Positions 7,963 to 15,644 of a DNA stretch of 64,000 bases are shown here, piece by piece. Where the stretch lies: assembly GCA_044869805.1 (NCBI GenBank), contig JBIOXV010000055.1:62001-126000 (forward strand). Reading direction: 5' to 3'. How positions within the stretch are numbered: the stretch's first letter is position 1; each line of letters starts with the position of its first letter. The DNA is from CAWDVR01 sp044869805 (GTDB taxonomy: Bacteria > Acidobacteriota > Thermoanaerobaculia > Multivoradales > SZUA-115). The position numbers and the translations under genes were made by a program. The notes under the pieces are model-generated. The model saw nothing but the letters and a program-made list of their open reading frames with translations, made no database searches and was not told the DNA's origin.

Positions 7963-9999
7963 CTAGCCGCCGCTCACGCGCTTCAGCTTGCCGCGCACGG
8001 AATCGGGATCGTCGCTGCCCAGGTCGAGGGCCTTCTGGTAGACGTTGCGCGCCAGCTCGGGCCGCCCGAGAGCCACGTAGAGGTCGCCCAGGTGCTCGAA
8101 CACCGTGGCGTCGTCGGGCAGCAGCTCGGCGGCCCGCTCGAGGTGGCCGCGGGCGCTCTCGAACCGCCCCAGCCGGTAGTGGGCCCAGCCCAGGGAATCG
8201 ACATAGGCGCCGTTGTCGGGCTCCAGCGCCACGGCGCGCTCGACGAAGGTCAGCGCCTCCTCGAGGTTCTCGCCGCGCTCGGCCCACATGTAGCCGAGGT
8301 AGTTGAGCGCCGGCGCGAAGTCCGGAGTCAGAGAGAGCAGGTTGCGAAAGGCGGTCACCGCCTGCTCGCGCTGGCCGGTGCGCTCGAGGGCCACGCCCAG
8401 GAAGTAGCGGCCCTCGACCGAGGAACCGTCGAGGTCGAGGAGCCGCGTCAGCAGCGGGATCGCCTCCGGGTAGCGGGTCAGGCGCTGGTAGACGCGGGCC
8501 GCCTGCAGGAGCAGAGTGGGGTCGTTCTTCGAGGTGAGGGCGCCGAGGGTCTGTGCCGCCTCGGCGTCGCGGCCGAGGCGCAGCAGCACCTCGGCGCGCT
8601 TGGCCACCAGCGGCGCACGCGCGGCATCGACCTGGGCCCCCACGGCAAGGTCGGGCAGCACGGGAAGCGCTTCGGCGCCGCGCTCCAGCTGGACCAGGGC
8701 ATCGGCGTAGAGCAGCTTCCAGCCCTCGCCGGCCTCGCCGGGCCCCTTGTTGCGCGCCAGCGGCGCGAGCAGGCGCTCGACCTCGTCCCAGGCGCCGCGC
8801 TCCGACGCCAGGTCGGCGAGCTCGATGCGCGCCGCGGTCAGGCCCGGCTGGCCGCTGATCCCCTCGATGCGCTGCACCAGGCTGGCCAGGAAGCGCTCCG
8901 CCTCCGAGCGCCGGCCGGCGGTCTGCAGCGCGCGGCTCACGGCCTCGATCAGGGTGGTGTTCGAGGGCGCCTTCTGGATCACCGAGGCGAGGTCGTCGGC
9001 CGCTTCCTGGTGCCGTCCCTGCGCCGCCAGCAGCAGGATCTGCAGCGTGCGGGCGGTGCCGTTCCCCTCGCTCGGCAGCCGCGCGGCGCTCACCGCGGCC
9101 TCCTCGAGCCTCCCGGCCAGGTAGAGCTCCCAGACCAGGCGCTGGGTCACTTCGGGCCGCGCCGCCTCGGGCGGCACGCTCGACAGCAGCGCGGCCGCTT
9201 CGGCGTGATCTCCCCGGCGGCTCACCAGATCGGCGAGCGAGCTCCGCGCCTCGATGTCGTCGCTCGACGCGGCGAGGGCCTCGCGCAGCATTAGCTCCGC
9301 TTCGTCGGTCTTGCCCGACTTGAGGCGCTGCTGGGCCAGCTCAGTCAGCGAGCGCGAGAGGAGCGACTGCGCCCAGCCGTTGCCCGGGAGCAGGCCGACC
9401 GCTCGGCGGAAGGCCTCCACGGCCGCCGGTAGCTCGCCTTGAACGCGGTAGATCTGACCGAGCGGTAGCAGCACCTCGGGATCGTCGGGCCGGGCCGCGC
9501 GTACCACCTCGAGGTTGCGGCGCGCCGCACCCAGCGCCTCGCGGCTCTCCTGTGCCAGATCCAAGTAGGCAAGGCCCACCTCGCGCACCGTGTCGAGCTC
9601 ACCGGCGGCGGCCCGCTCGGCGGCGGCCAGCTCGGCCAGCGCCTGCTGCAGGCGCTCGGCTCGCTGGCCCGCGTCGCGGCCGTACTGGCCCAGGCGGATC
9701 AGCAGCCGGGCGTGCTCGAGGCGGATGTAGGGATCGTCCGGGGCAAGCTCCACGGCCTGCTCGAAGCCCACCTCCGCCTCCTGCCAGTCGCCGTTGGCGG
9801 CGGCCAGCCGGGCTTGCGCGAAGGCCAGCTCGGCCTTGCCGAAACCCGCGCCGCTCGGGTGCGTAGATGGCTCCGGCGTGGCGCTCTGGGCGGCCGGCTC
9901 CTGGGTAGGTCGAGGCTCGTGGGCTGGGGAAACGCTGGCGGCGGGGGCAGGCGGCGCCGCGGTCGCGAGCAGGAAGACGAGCAGCAGCGCGGCCTTCAC
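7963..9999 (-). CDS. Secreted tetratricopeptide-repeat protein
   Basis: 678 residues from GTG 9999. An N-terminal signal peptide (MKAALLLVFLLATAAPPAPAA) is followed by a Pro/Ser linker and then continuous TPR units from about residue 50 to the end, for example GFEQAVELAPDDPYIRLEHARL, AFRRAVGLLPGNGWAQSLL, AFRNLLSLTPDFAPALNYLGYMWAERG and ERAVALEPDNGAYVDSLGWAHYRLGRF in overlapping units. This is a periplasmic or outer-membrane scaffold similar to proteins often encoded beside LolB-like lipoproteins. A promoter TTGAAA-17-TATTCT ends 6 nt before the start with no Shine-Dalgarno, so the mRNA may be leaderless. The partner is unknown. Confidence 0.85.
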   Translation of the reverse strand: MKAALLLVFLLATAAPPAPAASVSPAHEPRPTQEPAAQSATPEPSTHPSGAGFGKAELAFAQARLAAANGDWQEAEVGFEQAVELAPDDPYIRLEHARLLIRLGQYGRDAGQRAERLQQALAELAAAERAAAGELDTVREVGLAYLDLAQESREALGAARRNLEVVRAARPDDPEVLLPLGQIYRVQGELPAAVEAFRRAVGLLPGNGWAQSLLSRSLTELAQQRLKSGKTDEAELMLREALAASSDDIEARSSLADLVSRRGDHAEAAALLSSVPPEAARPEVTQRLVWELYLAGRLEEAAVSAARLPSEGNGTARTLQILLLAAQGRHQEAADDLASVIQKAPSNTTLIEAVSRALQTAGRRSEAERFLASLVQRIEGISGQPGLTAARIELADLASERGAWDEVERLLAPLARNKGPGEAGEGWKLLYADALVQLERGAEALPVLPDLAVGAQVDAARAPLVAKRAEVLLRLGRDAEAAQTLGALTSKNDPTLLLQAARVYQRLTRYPEAIPLLTRLLDLDGSSVEGRYFLGVALERTGQREQAVTAFRNLLSLTPDFAPALNYLGYMWAERGENLEEALTFVERAVALEPDNGAYVDSLGWAHYRLGRFESARGHLERAAELLPDDATVFEHLGDLYVALGRPELARNVYQKALDLGSDDPDSVRGKLKRVSGG

Positions 10000-10005
10000 G
10001 CCGGC

Positions 10006-10034
10006 AGAATAGCAGCCGCTCGGCGCCCTTTCAA
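10006..10034 (-). promoter_or_regulatory. Promoter of the TPR gene (leaderless type)
   Basis: Minus strand: -35 TTGAAA (10034-10029), 17-nt spacer, -10 TATTCT (10011-10006). The -10 ends 6 nt before the GTG start at 9999, so transcription should begin at or next to the start codon. Confidence 0.6.
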
Positions 10035-10040
10035 GGGCGC
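10023..10040. promoter_or_regulatory. Dyad between two divergent promoters, possible operator
   Basis: Perfect inverted repeat GCGCCCTT-TC-AAGGGCGC overlapping the -35 box of the TPR gene and ending at the base before the -35 box of the divergent GspE-N gene. A repressor here could control both. It is also a short hairpin in RNA, but it lies outside both predicted transcripts. Confidence 0.4.
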
Positions 10041-10069
10041 TTTACAAGCTCAAGAACCATCCCTATAAT
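10041..10069 (+). promoter_or_regulatory. Sigma-70-type promoter of the GspE-N/GAF gene
   Basis: TTTACA (10041-10046), 17-nt spacer, consensus TATAAT (10064-10069). The predicted start is near 10076, about 37 nt before the ATG at 10113, leaving room for the purine-rich AGAGAAAAAAGA as ribosome-binding site. Confidence 0.75.
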
Positions 10070-10112
10070 CCGGTAGCCCACGGTAACCCGAAGAGAAAAA
10101 AGAACTTACACC

Positions 10113-11432
10113 ATGGATTTGGCGCAGCAGCTCGGGGGTGCGTTGCTCGAGCACGGGTGGTTGACGGCGGACCGCATGCGCCGGGCCCTGGAGGTGCAGC
10201 GCGACTCGGGGGGCAGCTTCGGCACCTGCCTCCTCGAGCTCGGTTTCGTCACCGAGGAGCGGCTGCTGGAGACCCTCTCCGAGCTGCATGGCTGCCCGCC
10301 GGCGACCGCCGCCGACCTGCGCAAGGTGCGCTCCAACGCCATCGCCCAGTTGCCAGCCGAGCTGGCCCGCCGCCGGCGGGCGGTGCCGTTCCGCATCGTT
10401 GGCGGGGAGCTGTGGGTGGCGCTCGAGAACCCGGCCGACGAGGAAGGCCAGGCCGAGATCATGGCGGTCTCCCGCCGCCAGCTCCGGTCGCACGTCACCA
10501 CCGAGCCGCGGGTCTTCGAAGCGCTGAATGCCTTCTACGCCCAACCCTGCCCGCAACGCTTCGCCCTGCTGCTGGCGCGCCTCAACCGCCCACCTTCGCT
10601 GTGGGAGGAAGCGCGCTCGCGCCTGCCGCGGGTCATCGCCCTGACCGAGGAGGAGAAGGCACAGCTCGGCGCTCCCGAGGCCGTCATCGAGCCGGCGCCG
10701 GAGGTGATCGCCGTCGAGGCCGCGGCTGCCCCGCAACCGCAGGTGCCGGCGCCACAGCCGCCTCCGGCCGCGCCAGCCCCGCCGCTGGTGCACGCGGAGC
10801 CGGCGCTCGCCGAGCCAGTGCCCGCCGAGCCAGTGCCCGCCGAGCCAGTGCCTGAAGGGGCCGCTCCGGCCGAGGCGCTCGCCGCGGAGGAGGAGCCGCC
10901 TGCCGAGCCCCCGCGCCGCCGCGAGCCCATACCCCCGGCGCCCCCCGAGCTCGAGCACCACCTCGAAGCAGCGGCGAGTCTGGACGACATCGGGCGGGCC
11001 GTGCTCGCCCACGTCGCCCCTCTCTTCCACCGCTCGCTGCTGTTCAAGGTCACGCCGGAAGGGGTCGCCGGCTGGCTCGGCCAGGGCGGCGGTGCGGACG
11101 CGGAGAAGCTGCAGCACTTCACCGCCGGCTTCGACCGCCCGTCGGTCTTCCTGAACCTACGCCAGGGGACCGGCCTGCACCTCGGCCCGCTGGCGCCGAT
11201 GGAGGTGCATCTCGAGCTGGCGAAGCTGTGGGGCGGCGAGCTGCCGGCCGCGGCGGTGGTGGCGCCGATCCGGGTGCGGGACCGCCTGGTGGCGGTGCTC
11301 TACGCCGACGGCCAGCGAGCGGTCGAGGGCGGCCCTGCCGCTCTCGACTGGAAGCAGGCGCAGGCCGCAGCGGCCTCCTGCGCCGCCGCGTTCGAGCTCT
11401 ATCTGATGCAGAGAAAAACCCGCAAATCGTAG
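10113..11432 (+). CDS. GspE N-terminal (MshEN) domain protein with C-terminal GAF-like domain
   Basis: 439 residues. Residues 1-150 match the type II secretion ATPase N-terminal module: LGGALLEHGWLTADRMRRAL, FGTCLLELGFVTEERLLETL, and the second half with AQLPAELARRRRAVPFRI and LWVALENPAD, a fold that can bind c-di-GMP. There is no ATPase domain. A Pro/Ala/Glu linker (about 190-280) contains three near-identical 15-bp units encoding AEPVP. The last ~130 residues resemble a GAF-like sensor (FHRSLLFKVTPEGVAGW, APIRVRDRLVAVLYADG). It is probably cytoplasmic, perhaps linked to type IV pilus signalling; this is inference. Confidence 0.78.
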   Translation: MDLAQQLGGALLEHGWLTADRMRRALEVQRDSGGSFGTCLLELGFVTEERLLETLSELHGCPPATAADLRKVRSNAIAQLPAELARRRRAVPFRIVGGELWVALENPADEEGQAEIMAVSRRQLRSHVTTEPRVFEALNAFYAQPCPQRFALLLARLNRPPSLWEEARSRLPRVIALTEEEKAQLGAPEAVIEPAPEVIAVEAAAAPQPQVPAPQPPPAAPAPPLVHAEPALAEPVPAEPVPAEPVPEGAAPAEALAAEEEPPAEPPRRREPIPPAPPELEHHLEAAASLDDIGRAVLAHVAPLFHRSLLFKVTPEGVAGWLGQGGGADAEKLQHFTAGFDRPSVFLNLRQGTGLHLGPLAPMEVHLELAKLWGGELPAAAVVAPIRVRDRLVAVLYADGQRAVEGGPAALDWKQAQAAAASCAAAFELYLMQRKTRKS

Positions 11433-11449
11433 GCACGCCTCAGCTTACG

Positions 11450-11478
11450 TTGACACCTCGGAGTGCCGTTGCTAGATT
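11450..11478 (+). promoter_or_regulatory. Promoter of the HU gene, near-leaderless
   Basis: Consensus -35 TTGACA (11450-11455), 17-nt spacer, -10 TAGATT (11473-11478). The HU ATG is 10 nt downstream, so the mRNA leader would be at most a few nucleotides; no Shine-Dalgarno is present. Confidence 0.65.
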
Positions 11479-11488
11479 TGGCGCCGCT

Positions 11489-11755
11489 ATGATCAAAGCC
11501 GATATCGTGGACCTCGTCGCCGAGCAGTCCGACGTGCCGCGCATCAAGGCGGCGCAGGCCGTGGACACCATCATCGACGCGATGAAGGAGGCGTTGTCCT
11601 CCGGCAAGCGTATCGAGCTGCGAGGCTTCGGCGTCTTCCAGGTGCGCGACCGCAAGAAGGGAGTCGGGCGCAACCCCAAGACCGGCGTCGAGGTGGCGAT
11701 CACCCCCGGCAAGACGGTGCGCTTCAAGCCCGGCAAAGAGCTGAAGAGGCTTTGA
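11489..11755 (+). CDS. HU/IHF-family DNA-binding protein
   Basis: 88 residues: MIKADIVDLVAEQSDVPRIKA begins the two-helix dimer core, followed by RIELRGFGVFQVRDRKKGVGRNPKTGV (in segments) forming the DNA-inserting beta arm with its conserved Pro, and the C-terminal helix. Length and motifs fit HU; specificity (HU versus IHF subunit) cannot be settled. ATG 11489 was chosen because it starts the family and lies just behind a strong promoter. The TGA overlaps the TTG start of the protease gene by 4 nt. Confidence 0.93.
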   Translation: MIKADIVDLVAEQSDVPRIKAAQAVDTIIDAMKEALSSGKRIELRGFGVFQVRDRKKGVGRNPKTGVEVAITPGKTVRFKPGKELKRL

Positions 11756-13041
11756 CCTTCCTCACCACCACGGACGGCGGCCCCTCGCCGGTCGCTTCCG
11801 ATCCCTCCCGCCCGCCCCTGATCATCGATCTCGTCCCCGGCCCCGGGGGCGTGCACTCGCCGCCGCGGCCCCGGCAGCACTGGCTGCGCGCCGCCATCCT
11901 CTTCGCCCTCACCTTCTTCACCACCACCACTCTCGGCGCGCAGTGGGCGTGGTGGATCCGCACCGACGTGGAGATCAGCCTCGGTGAGCTCGGGATCCCG
12001 CTGCTCTCGCTGTCGTCGATCGCCCAGGTGTGGGGCGACCCCGAGCTGCTCGCCACCGGCCTCCAGTTCTCGCTGCCCACGCTGCTCATCCTGCTCGCCC
12101 ACGAGCTCGGCCACTACCTCGCCTGCCGCCGCTACCGCATCGACTCGACCCTCCCCTACTTCCTGCCCGCGCCGATCGTCTTCGGCACCTTCGGCGCCTT
12201 CATCCGCCTGCGCTCGCCGCTCAAGAACCGGCGCGAGCTGTTCGACGTCGGGGCGGCAGGGCCGATCGCCGGCTTCGTGGTGCTGCTGCCGTTCCTGATC
12301 TACGGCATCGCCCACTCGCAGCCCGCCGCCGCGCCACCGGCCACCGCGGCCAGCGACCTGGTGATCCGCCTGACCTGGCTCGGCGACAACCTGGGCTTCG
12401 CGCTGCTCAGCCGGCTGTTCCACGGCCCGCTGCCGGAGACCTACATCCTCAATCTCCACCCCTTCGCCATCGCCGCCTGGTTCGGCATGCTGGCCACCGC
12501 CCTGAACCTGCTGCCGCTCTCGCAGCTCGACGGCGGGCACATCCTCTACGCCGTGGCCGGCGCCCGGCAGCGCCAGCTCGCGCTGCCGCTGTGGCTGGGA
12601 GTCGCGCTGCTCAGCCTGTACTGGCCGGGATGGCTGCTGTGGGCCGCGATCACGCTGCTGCTGGGGCTCTCGCATCCGCCGGTGGGCGACGAGCGCGAGC
12701 CGCTCGACGGCAAGCGCAAAGTCTTGGCCGTAGCCTCGCTCTTGATCCTGGCGCTCTGCATCAGCCCCTTGCCGTTCCACGACCGCCTGGTGGATGCGCG
12801 GGCGCTGCCGCTGCTGAATCCGCCAGCGGCGGGAGGCCAAATCGCCGCGGCTGGAGCTCTAGACGAACCGTCACGAGCAGGGCCAGGTGCAAGGAGCGGA
12901 TCGCCCCGGCAACCGGAGCAGCGTACAAGTCAGTACGTGAGGATTGCCGGGTGGCCCGCGACACCGCAGATGGCCCGCGCAGCAGCTTCGTTCAGGGCTT
13001 CGGCGGGATCTCCAGCACGAAGGTCACCGGCCCATCGTTGA
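11752..13041 (+). CDS. Site-2 protease family (M50) intramembrane metalloprotease with repeat-derived C-terminus
   Basis: 429 residues from TTG 11752, overlapping the HU stop (TTGA). Membrane zinc protease of the S2P/M50 type: HELGH at 117-121 in a transmembrane helix, a second signature SQLDGGH with D260, and several further hydrophobic segments (AILFALTFFTTTTLGA, FVVLLPFLIYGI, PLWLGVALLSLYW, VASLLILALCISPL). From about residue 371 the frame runs into intergenic repeat copy 2, giving ~59 Ser/Arg/Ala-rich residues unrelated to the family, and then overlaps the end of the convergent dtd gene by 50 bp. The catalytic body looks intact. Confidence 0.88.
   Translation: MTFLTTTDGGPSPVASDPSRPPLIIDLVPGPGGVHSPPRPRQHWLRAAILFALTFFTTTTLGAQWAWWIRTDVEISLGELGIPLLSLSSIAQVWGDPELLATGLQFSLPTLLILLAHELGHYLACRRYRIDSTLPYFLPAPIVFGTFGAFIRLRSPLKNRRELFDVGAAGPIAGFVVLLPFLIYGIAHSQPAAAPPATAASDLVIRLTWLGDNLGFALLSRLFHGPLPETYILNLHPFAIAAWFGMLATALNLLPLSQLDGGHILYAVAGARQRQLALPLWLGVALLSLYWPGWLLWAAITLLLGLSHPPVGDEREPLDGKRKVLAVASLLILALCISPLPFHDRLVDARALPLLNPPAAGGQIAAAGALDEPSRAGPGARSGSPRQPEQRTSQYVRIAGWPATPQMARAAASFRASAGSPARRSPAHR
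12862..12993 (-). repeat. Structured intergenic repeat, copy 2 (GTAC-loop subtype)
   Basis: Element with outer arms ACGAA (12863-12867)/TTCGT (12987-12991), stem CCCGGCAA (12905-12912)/TTGCCGGG (12944-12951) and apical CGTAC/GTACG around AAGTCA. It shares GCAAGGAGC, GGCAACCGGAGCAGCGTAC and GTACGTGAGGATTGCCGG blocks with copy 1. It abuts the dtd stop codon and lies inside the protease reading frame. Confidence 0.85.
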
Positions 13042-13441
13042 CCAGCTCGACCTCCATGTGGGCCCGGAAGCGGCCCGTCTCCACGCGGTAGCCCTGCGCC
13101 GCGAGCGCCGCGATCAAGGCTTCGACCAGCGGCTCCGCCTCGGCGGGCCCGGCCGCGGCGTCGAAGGATGGCCGGCGTCCACGGGCTAGCGAGGCGGCGA
13201 GCGTGAACTGGGAGACGACGAGGAAGGCGCCACCCGCGGCCCGGGTGTCGAGGTTCATGCGGCCAGCCTCGTCCTCGAAGAGCCGCAGGGTGCCGAGCTT
13301 GGCAGCCGCGGCCTCGACCACGGCGAGGGTGTCGCCGCGCTCGATCGCCACCAGCGCGACGACGCCGCGCCCGATGGCCCCCACCACCTCGCCGCCAGCG
13401 CGCACCGCCGCCGAGCGGACCCGTTGCAAGACCAGGCGCAC
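12992..13441 (-). CDS. dtd: D-aminoacyl-tRNA deacylase
   Basis: 149 residues from GTG 13441, preceded by a GGAGGA Shine-Dalgarno. Homodimeric enzyme that removes D-amino acids from tRNA. Signatures: MRLVLQRVRSAAV at the start, the catalytic SQFTLAA motif, and NDGPVTFVLE near the C-terminus (the cross-subunit Gly-Pro motif GP). Length matches the family. It converges on the site-2 protease gene. Confidence 0.95.
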   Translation of the reverse strand: MRLVLQRVRSAAVRAGGEVVGAIGRGVVALVAIERGDTLAVVEAAAAKLGTLRLFEDEAGRMNLDTRAAGGAFLVVSQFTLAASLARGRRPSFDAAAGPAEAEPLVEALIAALAAQGYRVETGRFRAHMEVELVNDGPVTFVLEIPPKP

Positions 13442-13551
13442 GGTTTTCGTCTTCCTCCGAGAGAGCGCGCCGCGGCCGCGGGACGAGCGAACCGGCGTCT
13501 GGCGGCGCGAGGCGTGTGATAGCTTACTTCGCCCGAGAGGAGCCTCCGCGA

Positions 13552-14022
13552 ATGGTGAACAAAGTCTTTCTCATCGGTAACTTAGGTCGGGATCCCGAGG
13601 TCCGGTCGACGCCCTCGGGGCAGCCGGTGGCGAGCTTCAGCGTCGCCACTTCGCGGCGCTGGCGGGACCGCGACGGCAATCGCCAGGAGCAGACCGAGTG
13701 GCACAACGTGGTCTGCTGGGGCAAGCTCGCCGAGGTCGCCGGGCAGTATCTCACCAAGGGTAAGCAGGTGTTCGTCGAAGGGCGCCTCCAGACCCGCTCT
13801 TGGGACGACAAGAACAGCGGCGAGAAGCGCTACAAGACCGAGGTGATCTGCGAGAACTTCCAGATGCTCGGTTCCCGGCAAGGTGGGGGCGGAGGCGGCG
13901 ACTTCGACGCCGGGGACGGGCCTCACCACGGCGGTGGAGGCGGCGGGCGCGGCCAGGACTACGGTGGCGGCGGTGGTGGTGGCGGCTCGCAGGAGCCGGA
14001 GGACGACGACATCCCGTTCTAG
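13552..14022 (+). CDS. ssb: Single-stranded DNA-binding protein
   Basis: 156 residues from ATG 13552, preceded by a GAGAGGAG Shine-Dalgarno. The OB fold (MVNKVFLIGNLGRDPEVRS, TEWHNVVCWGKLAEVAGQYL, GKQVFVEGRLQTRSW) occupies about 1-110. A Gly-rich linker follows, and the acidic tip ends DDDIPF, the binding site for SSB partner proteins. It is monocistronic here rather than in the rpsF operon. Confidence 0.96.
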   Translation: MVNKVFLIGNLGRDPEVRSTPSGQPVASFSVATSRRWRDRDGNRQEQTEWHNVVCWGKLAEVAGQYLTKGKQVFVEGRLQTRSWDDKNSGEKRYKTEVICENFQMLGSRQGGGGGGDFDAGDGPHHGGGGGGRGQDYGGGGGGGGSQEPEDDDIPF

Positions 14023-14038
14023 GCGAAACCACCGCCAG

Positions 14039-14171
14039 GGGGCCTCCTGCTTTGTCACGGGTCCTCCCGCAAATCCTCGCCTACTGCCGTGTAGGCTCCG
14101 GTTTGCGGGTCCGTAGGCACATCGACGGGGCGCTCCTCGCATCTGGCTCCCTGGCCGCGGCTCCGTGCCCC
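14039..14171 (+). repeat. Structured intergenic repeat, copy 3 (GCCTA-loop subtype)
   Basis: Opposite orientation in window coordinates to the other copies, yet again directly behind a stop codon (ssb, 16 nt). Stems: outer GGGGC (14039-14043)/GCCCC (14167-14171), CCCGCAAA (14066-14073)/TTTGCGGG (14102-14109), and GCCTAC (14079-14084)/GTAGGC (14091-14096). Close relative of copy 4, sharing ACCGGAGCCTA-ACGGCAGTAGGCGAGGATT. Confidence 0.82.
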
Positions 14172-14173
14172 AC

Positions 14174-14202
14174 TTGGCTTTTTGCTGAGACGAGAGTAGA
14201 GT
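14174..14202 (+). promoter_or_regulatory. Candidate promoter of the outer-membrane barrel gene (leaderless type)
   Basis: TTGGCT (14174-14179), 17-nt spacer, TAGAGT (14197-14202), 6 nt before ATG 14209; no Shine-Dalgarno. Boxes match the consensus at 4 of 6 positions each, so this is only moderately supported. Confidence 0.4.
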
Positions 14203-14208
14203 TTTGGC

Positions 14209-15054
14209 ATGTCAAAACCCTGCTCGGCCTTCCTGATCCGTAGGTTTCCGCTCGGCCTGCTCCTGACTTCGACCCTGGCGGCTCGCCTAGCCGCCCAGGA
14301 CTTCACTCCCGCGATCGAGGACAACTCCTTCTTCATCGAGGAGGCCTACAACCAGGAACCGGGCGTGGTGCAGCACATCGCGACCGGCTTCGTCCCCGGC
14401 GGCGACGAGGACGACGGTGCCCTCTCCTTCACCCAGGAGTGGCCCTTTCTCAGTCAGACCCACCAGTTGAGTTACACCGTGCCCTACCTCTTCCTCGACG
14501 CCGACGATGCCAGCGGCGTCGGCGACGTGCTGCTCAACTACCGCTACCAGTGGCTTTCCGGCGGCCGGACGGCCGTGGCGCCGCGGCTGTCGCTCATCCT
14601 TCCCACCGGCGACGAGGATGAGGGCCTGGGCGACGGCAGCCCAGGACTCCAGATCAATCTGCCGGTGAGCCACCGCCTCTCGGACCCCTGGATCGCTCAC
14701 TTCAACCTCGGGGCCACCTGGCTGGCCGAGGTCGAGGCGCCCGGCCGGCCGCAGGACGATTCCGCCGTGACCTCCTTTTTCGCCGGCGCCAGCGTGATCT
14801 GGCTGGCGCGGCCACCCGGAGAGGGCGTGGGCTTCAACGGCATGCTCGAGTGGCTGTCGAGCTACGACGGCGAGCTCGACGACCGGGGCGGCGTGGACCA
14901 CGAGTGGACCACGGTGCTCTCCCCCGGCGCCCGCTGGTCCTTCGACCGCGGAGACCTGCAGATCGTTCCCGGCGTGGCGCTGCCCATCACCTGGAGCGGC
15001 GGCGACAGCTCGGTCGGAGTGTTCGCCTACCTATCCTTCGAGCACCCGTTCTGA
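14209..15054 (+). CDS. Outer-membrane beta-barrel protein (transporter-like, MetA-pathway phenol family resemblance)
   Basis: 281 residues. A signal peptide (MSKPCSAFLIRRFPLGLLLTSTLAARLAAQ) is followed by alternating amphipathic strands separated by Gly/Asp-rich turns: THQLSYTVPYLFLDADDASGVGDVLLNYRYQW (in segments), APRLSLILPTGDEDEGLGDGSPGLQINLPV, and a C-terminal strand ending in an aromatic residue (YLSFEHPF*), the usual signal for outer-membrane insertion. Proteins with VGDVLLNYRYQ-type strands are often annotated as transporters of the phenol-degradation MetA family. The substrate is unknown. Confidence 0.75.
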   Translation: MSKPCSAFLIRRFPLGLLLTSTLAARLAAQDFTPAIEDNSFFIEEAYNQEPGVVQHIATGFVPGGDEDDGALSFTQEWPFLSQTHQLSYTVPYLFLDADDASGVGDVLLNYRYQWLSGGRTAVAPRLSLILPTGDEDEGLGDGSPGLQINLPVSHRLSDPWIAHFNLGATWLAEVEAPGRPQDDSAVTSFFAGASVIWLARPPGEGVGFNGMLEWLSSYDGELDDRGGVDHEWTTVLSPGARWSFDRGDLQIVPGVALPITWSGGDSSVGVFAYLSFEHPF

Positions 15055-15087
15055 GGGCGAGCCCGCTGCGCAGCTTGGCGGGCGCCG

Positions 15088-15567
15088 TCAGTTGGTGTCG
15101 AATTTGATGGTGACACTGAAGAAGACGGGCACCGGGTCGCCGCGCAGCCGCGCCGGAGTGAAGGCCCAGCGCTTCAAGCTCTCGACGCAGGCCCGGTCGA
15201 GGCGTGGCTCGAGCCCCTCCACCACCCGTGCGTCGCAGACCGCTCCCTTGGCGTCGACGATCGCCTCCAGCACCACCCGGCCCTTGACTCGGACCCCACC
15301 AGGCAGGTCCGGATACTCGCGGATCATGGCCGTTGGCTGCTTGATGCCCGGACCCACGTCGACCGGCTTGAGCTCCAGGCAGCCAGGGGCGAAGACGGCG
15401 CGCTCGGGGCTGAGAGCGGCGGCCGGCTCCTCCTCGGCGGCGGCCGCCGGCGCCGGCTCGGCCGCGGGTGCGGGCTGAGGATCGGTTGCTTTGCCGCCGC
15501 AGGCGGCGAGCAGCAAGACCGTCGTCAGGCTGCCGGCGGCAGCCAGAGTGCGCAGATGTATGCTCAT
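15088..15567 (-). CDS. TonB C-terminal domain lipoprotein
   Basis: 159 residues. Lipoprotein signal MSIHLRTLAAAGSLTTVLLLAAC with lipobox LAAC, then an Ala/Pro/Glu linker, then from about residue 85 a TonB C-terminal fold: GGVRVKGRVVLEAIVDAKGAVCDARVVEGL and ACVESLKRWAFTPARLRGDPVPVFFSVTIKF (in segments). It lacks the inner-membrane anchor of a true TonB, so it is a TonB-like domain tethered by lipid. It is divergent from the deiodinase-like gene (77 nt). Confidence 0.85.
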   Translation of the reverse strand: MSIHLRTLAAAGSLTTVLLLAACGGKATDPQPAPAAEPAPAAAAEEEPAAALSPERAVFAPGCLELKPVDVGPGIKQPTAMIREYPDLPGGVRVKGRVVLEAIVDAKGAVCDARVVEGLEPRLDRACVESLKRWAFTPARLRGDPVPVFFSVTIKFDTN

Positions 15568-15644
15568 GTGCAGAGTGTACCCTGTCCGGCGCGGTCGGTG
15601 GCTGGCGGAGCCCGACGTAGAGCCAGCATCGGCAGGAGGAGAGC

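Noticed and set aside
10807..10852. Three 15-bp near-repeats in the GspE-N/GAF gene
   Set aside because: Low-complexity linker encoding AEPVP; not an independent element.
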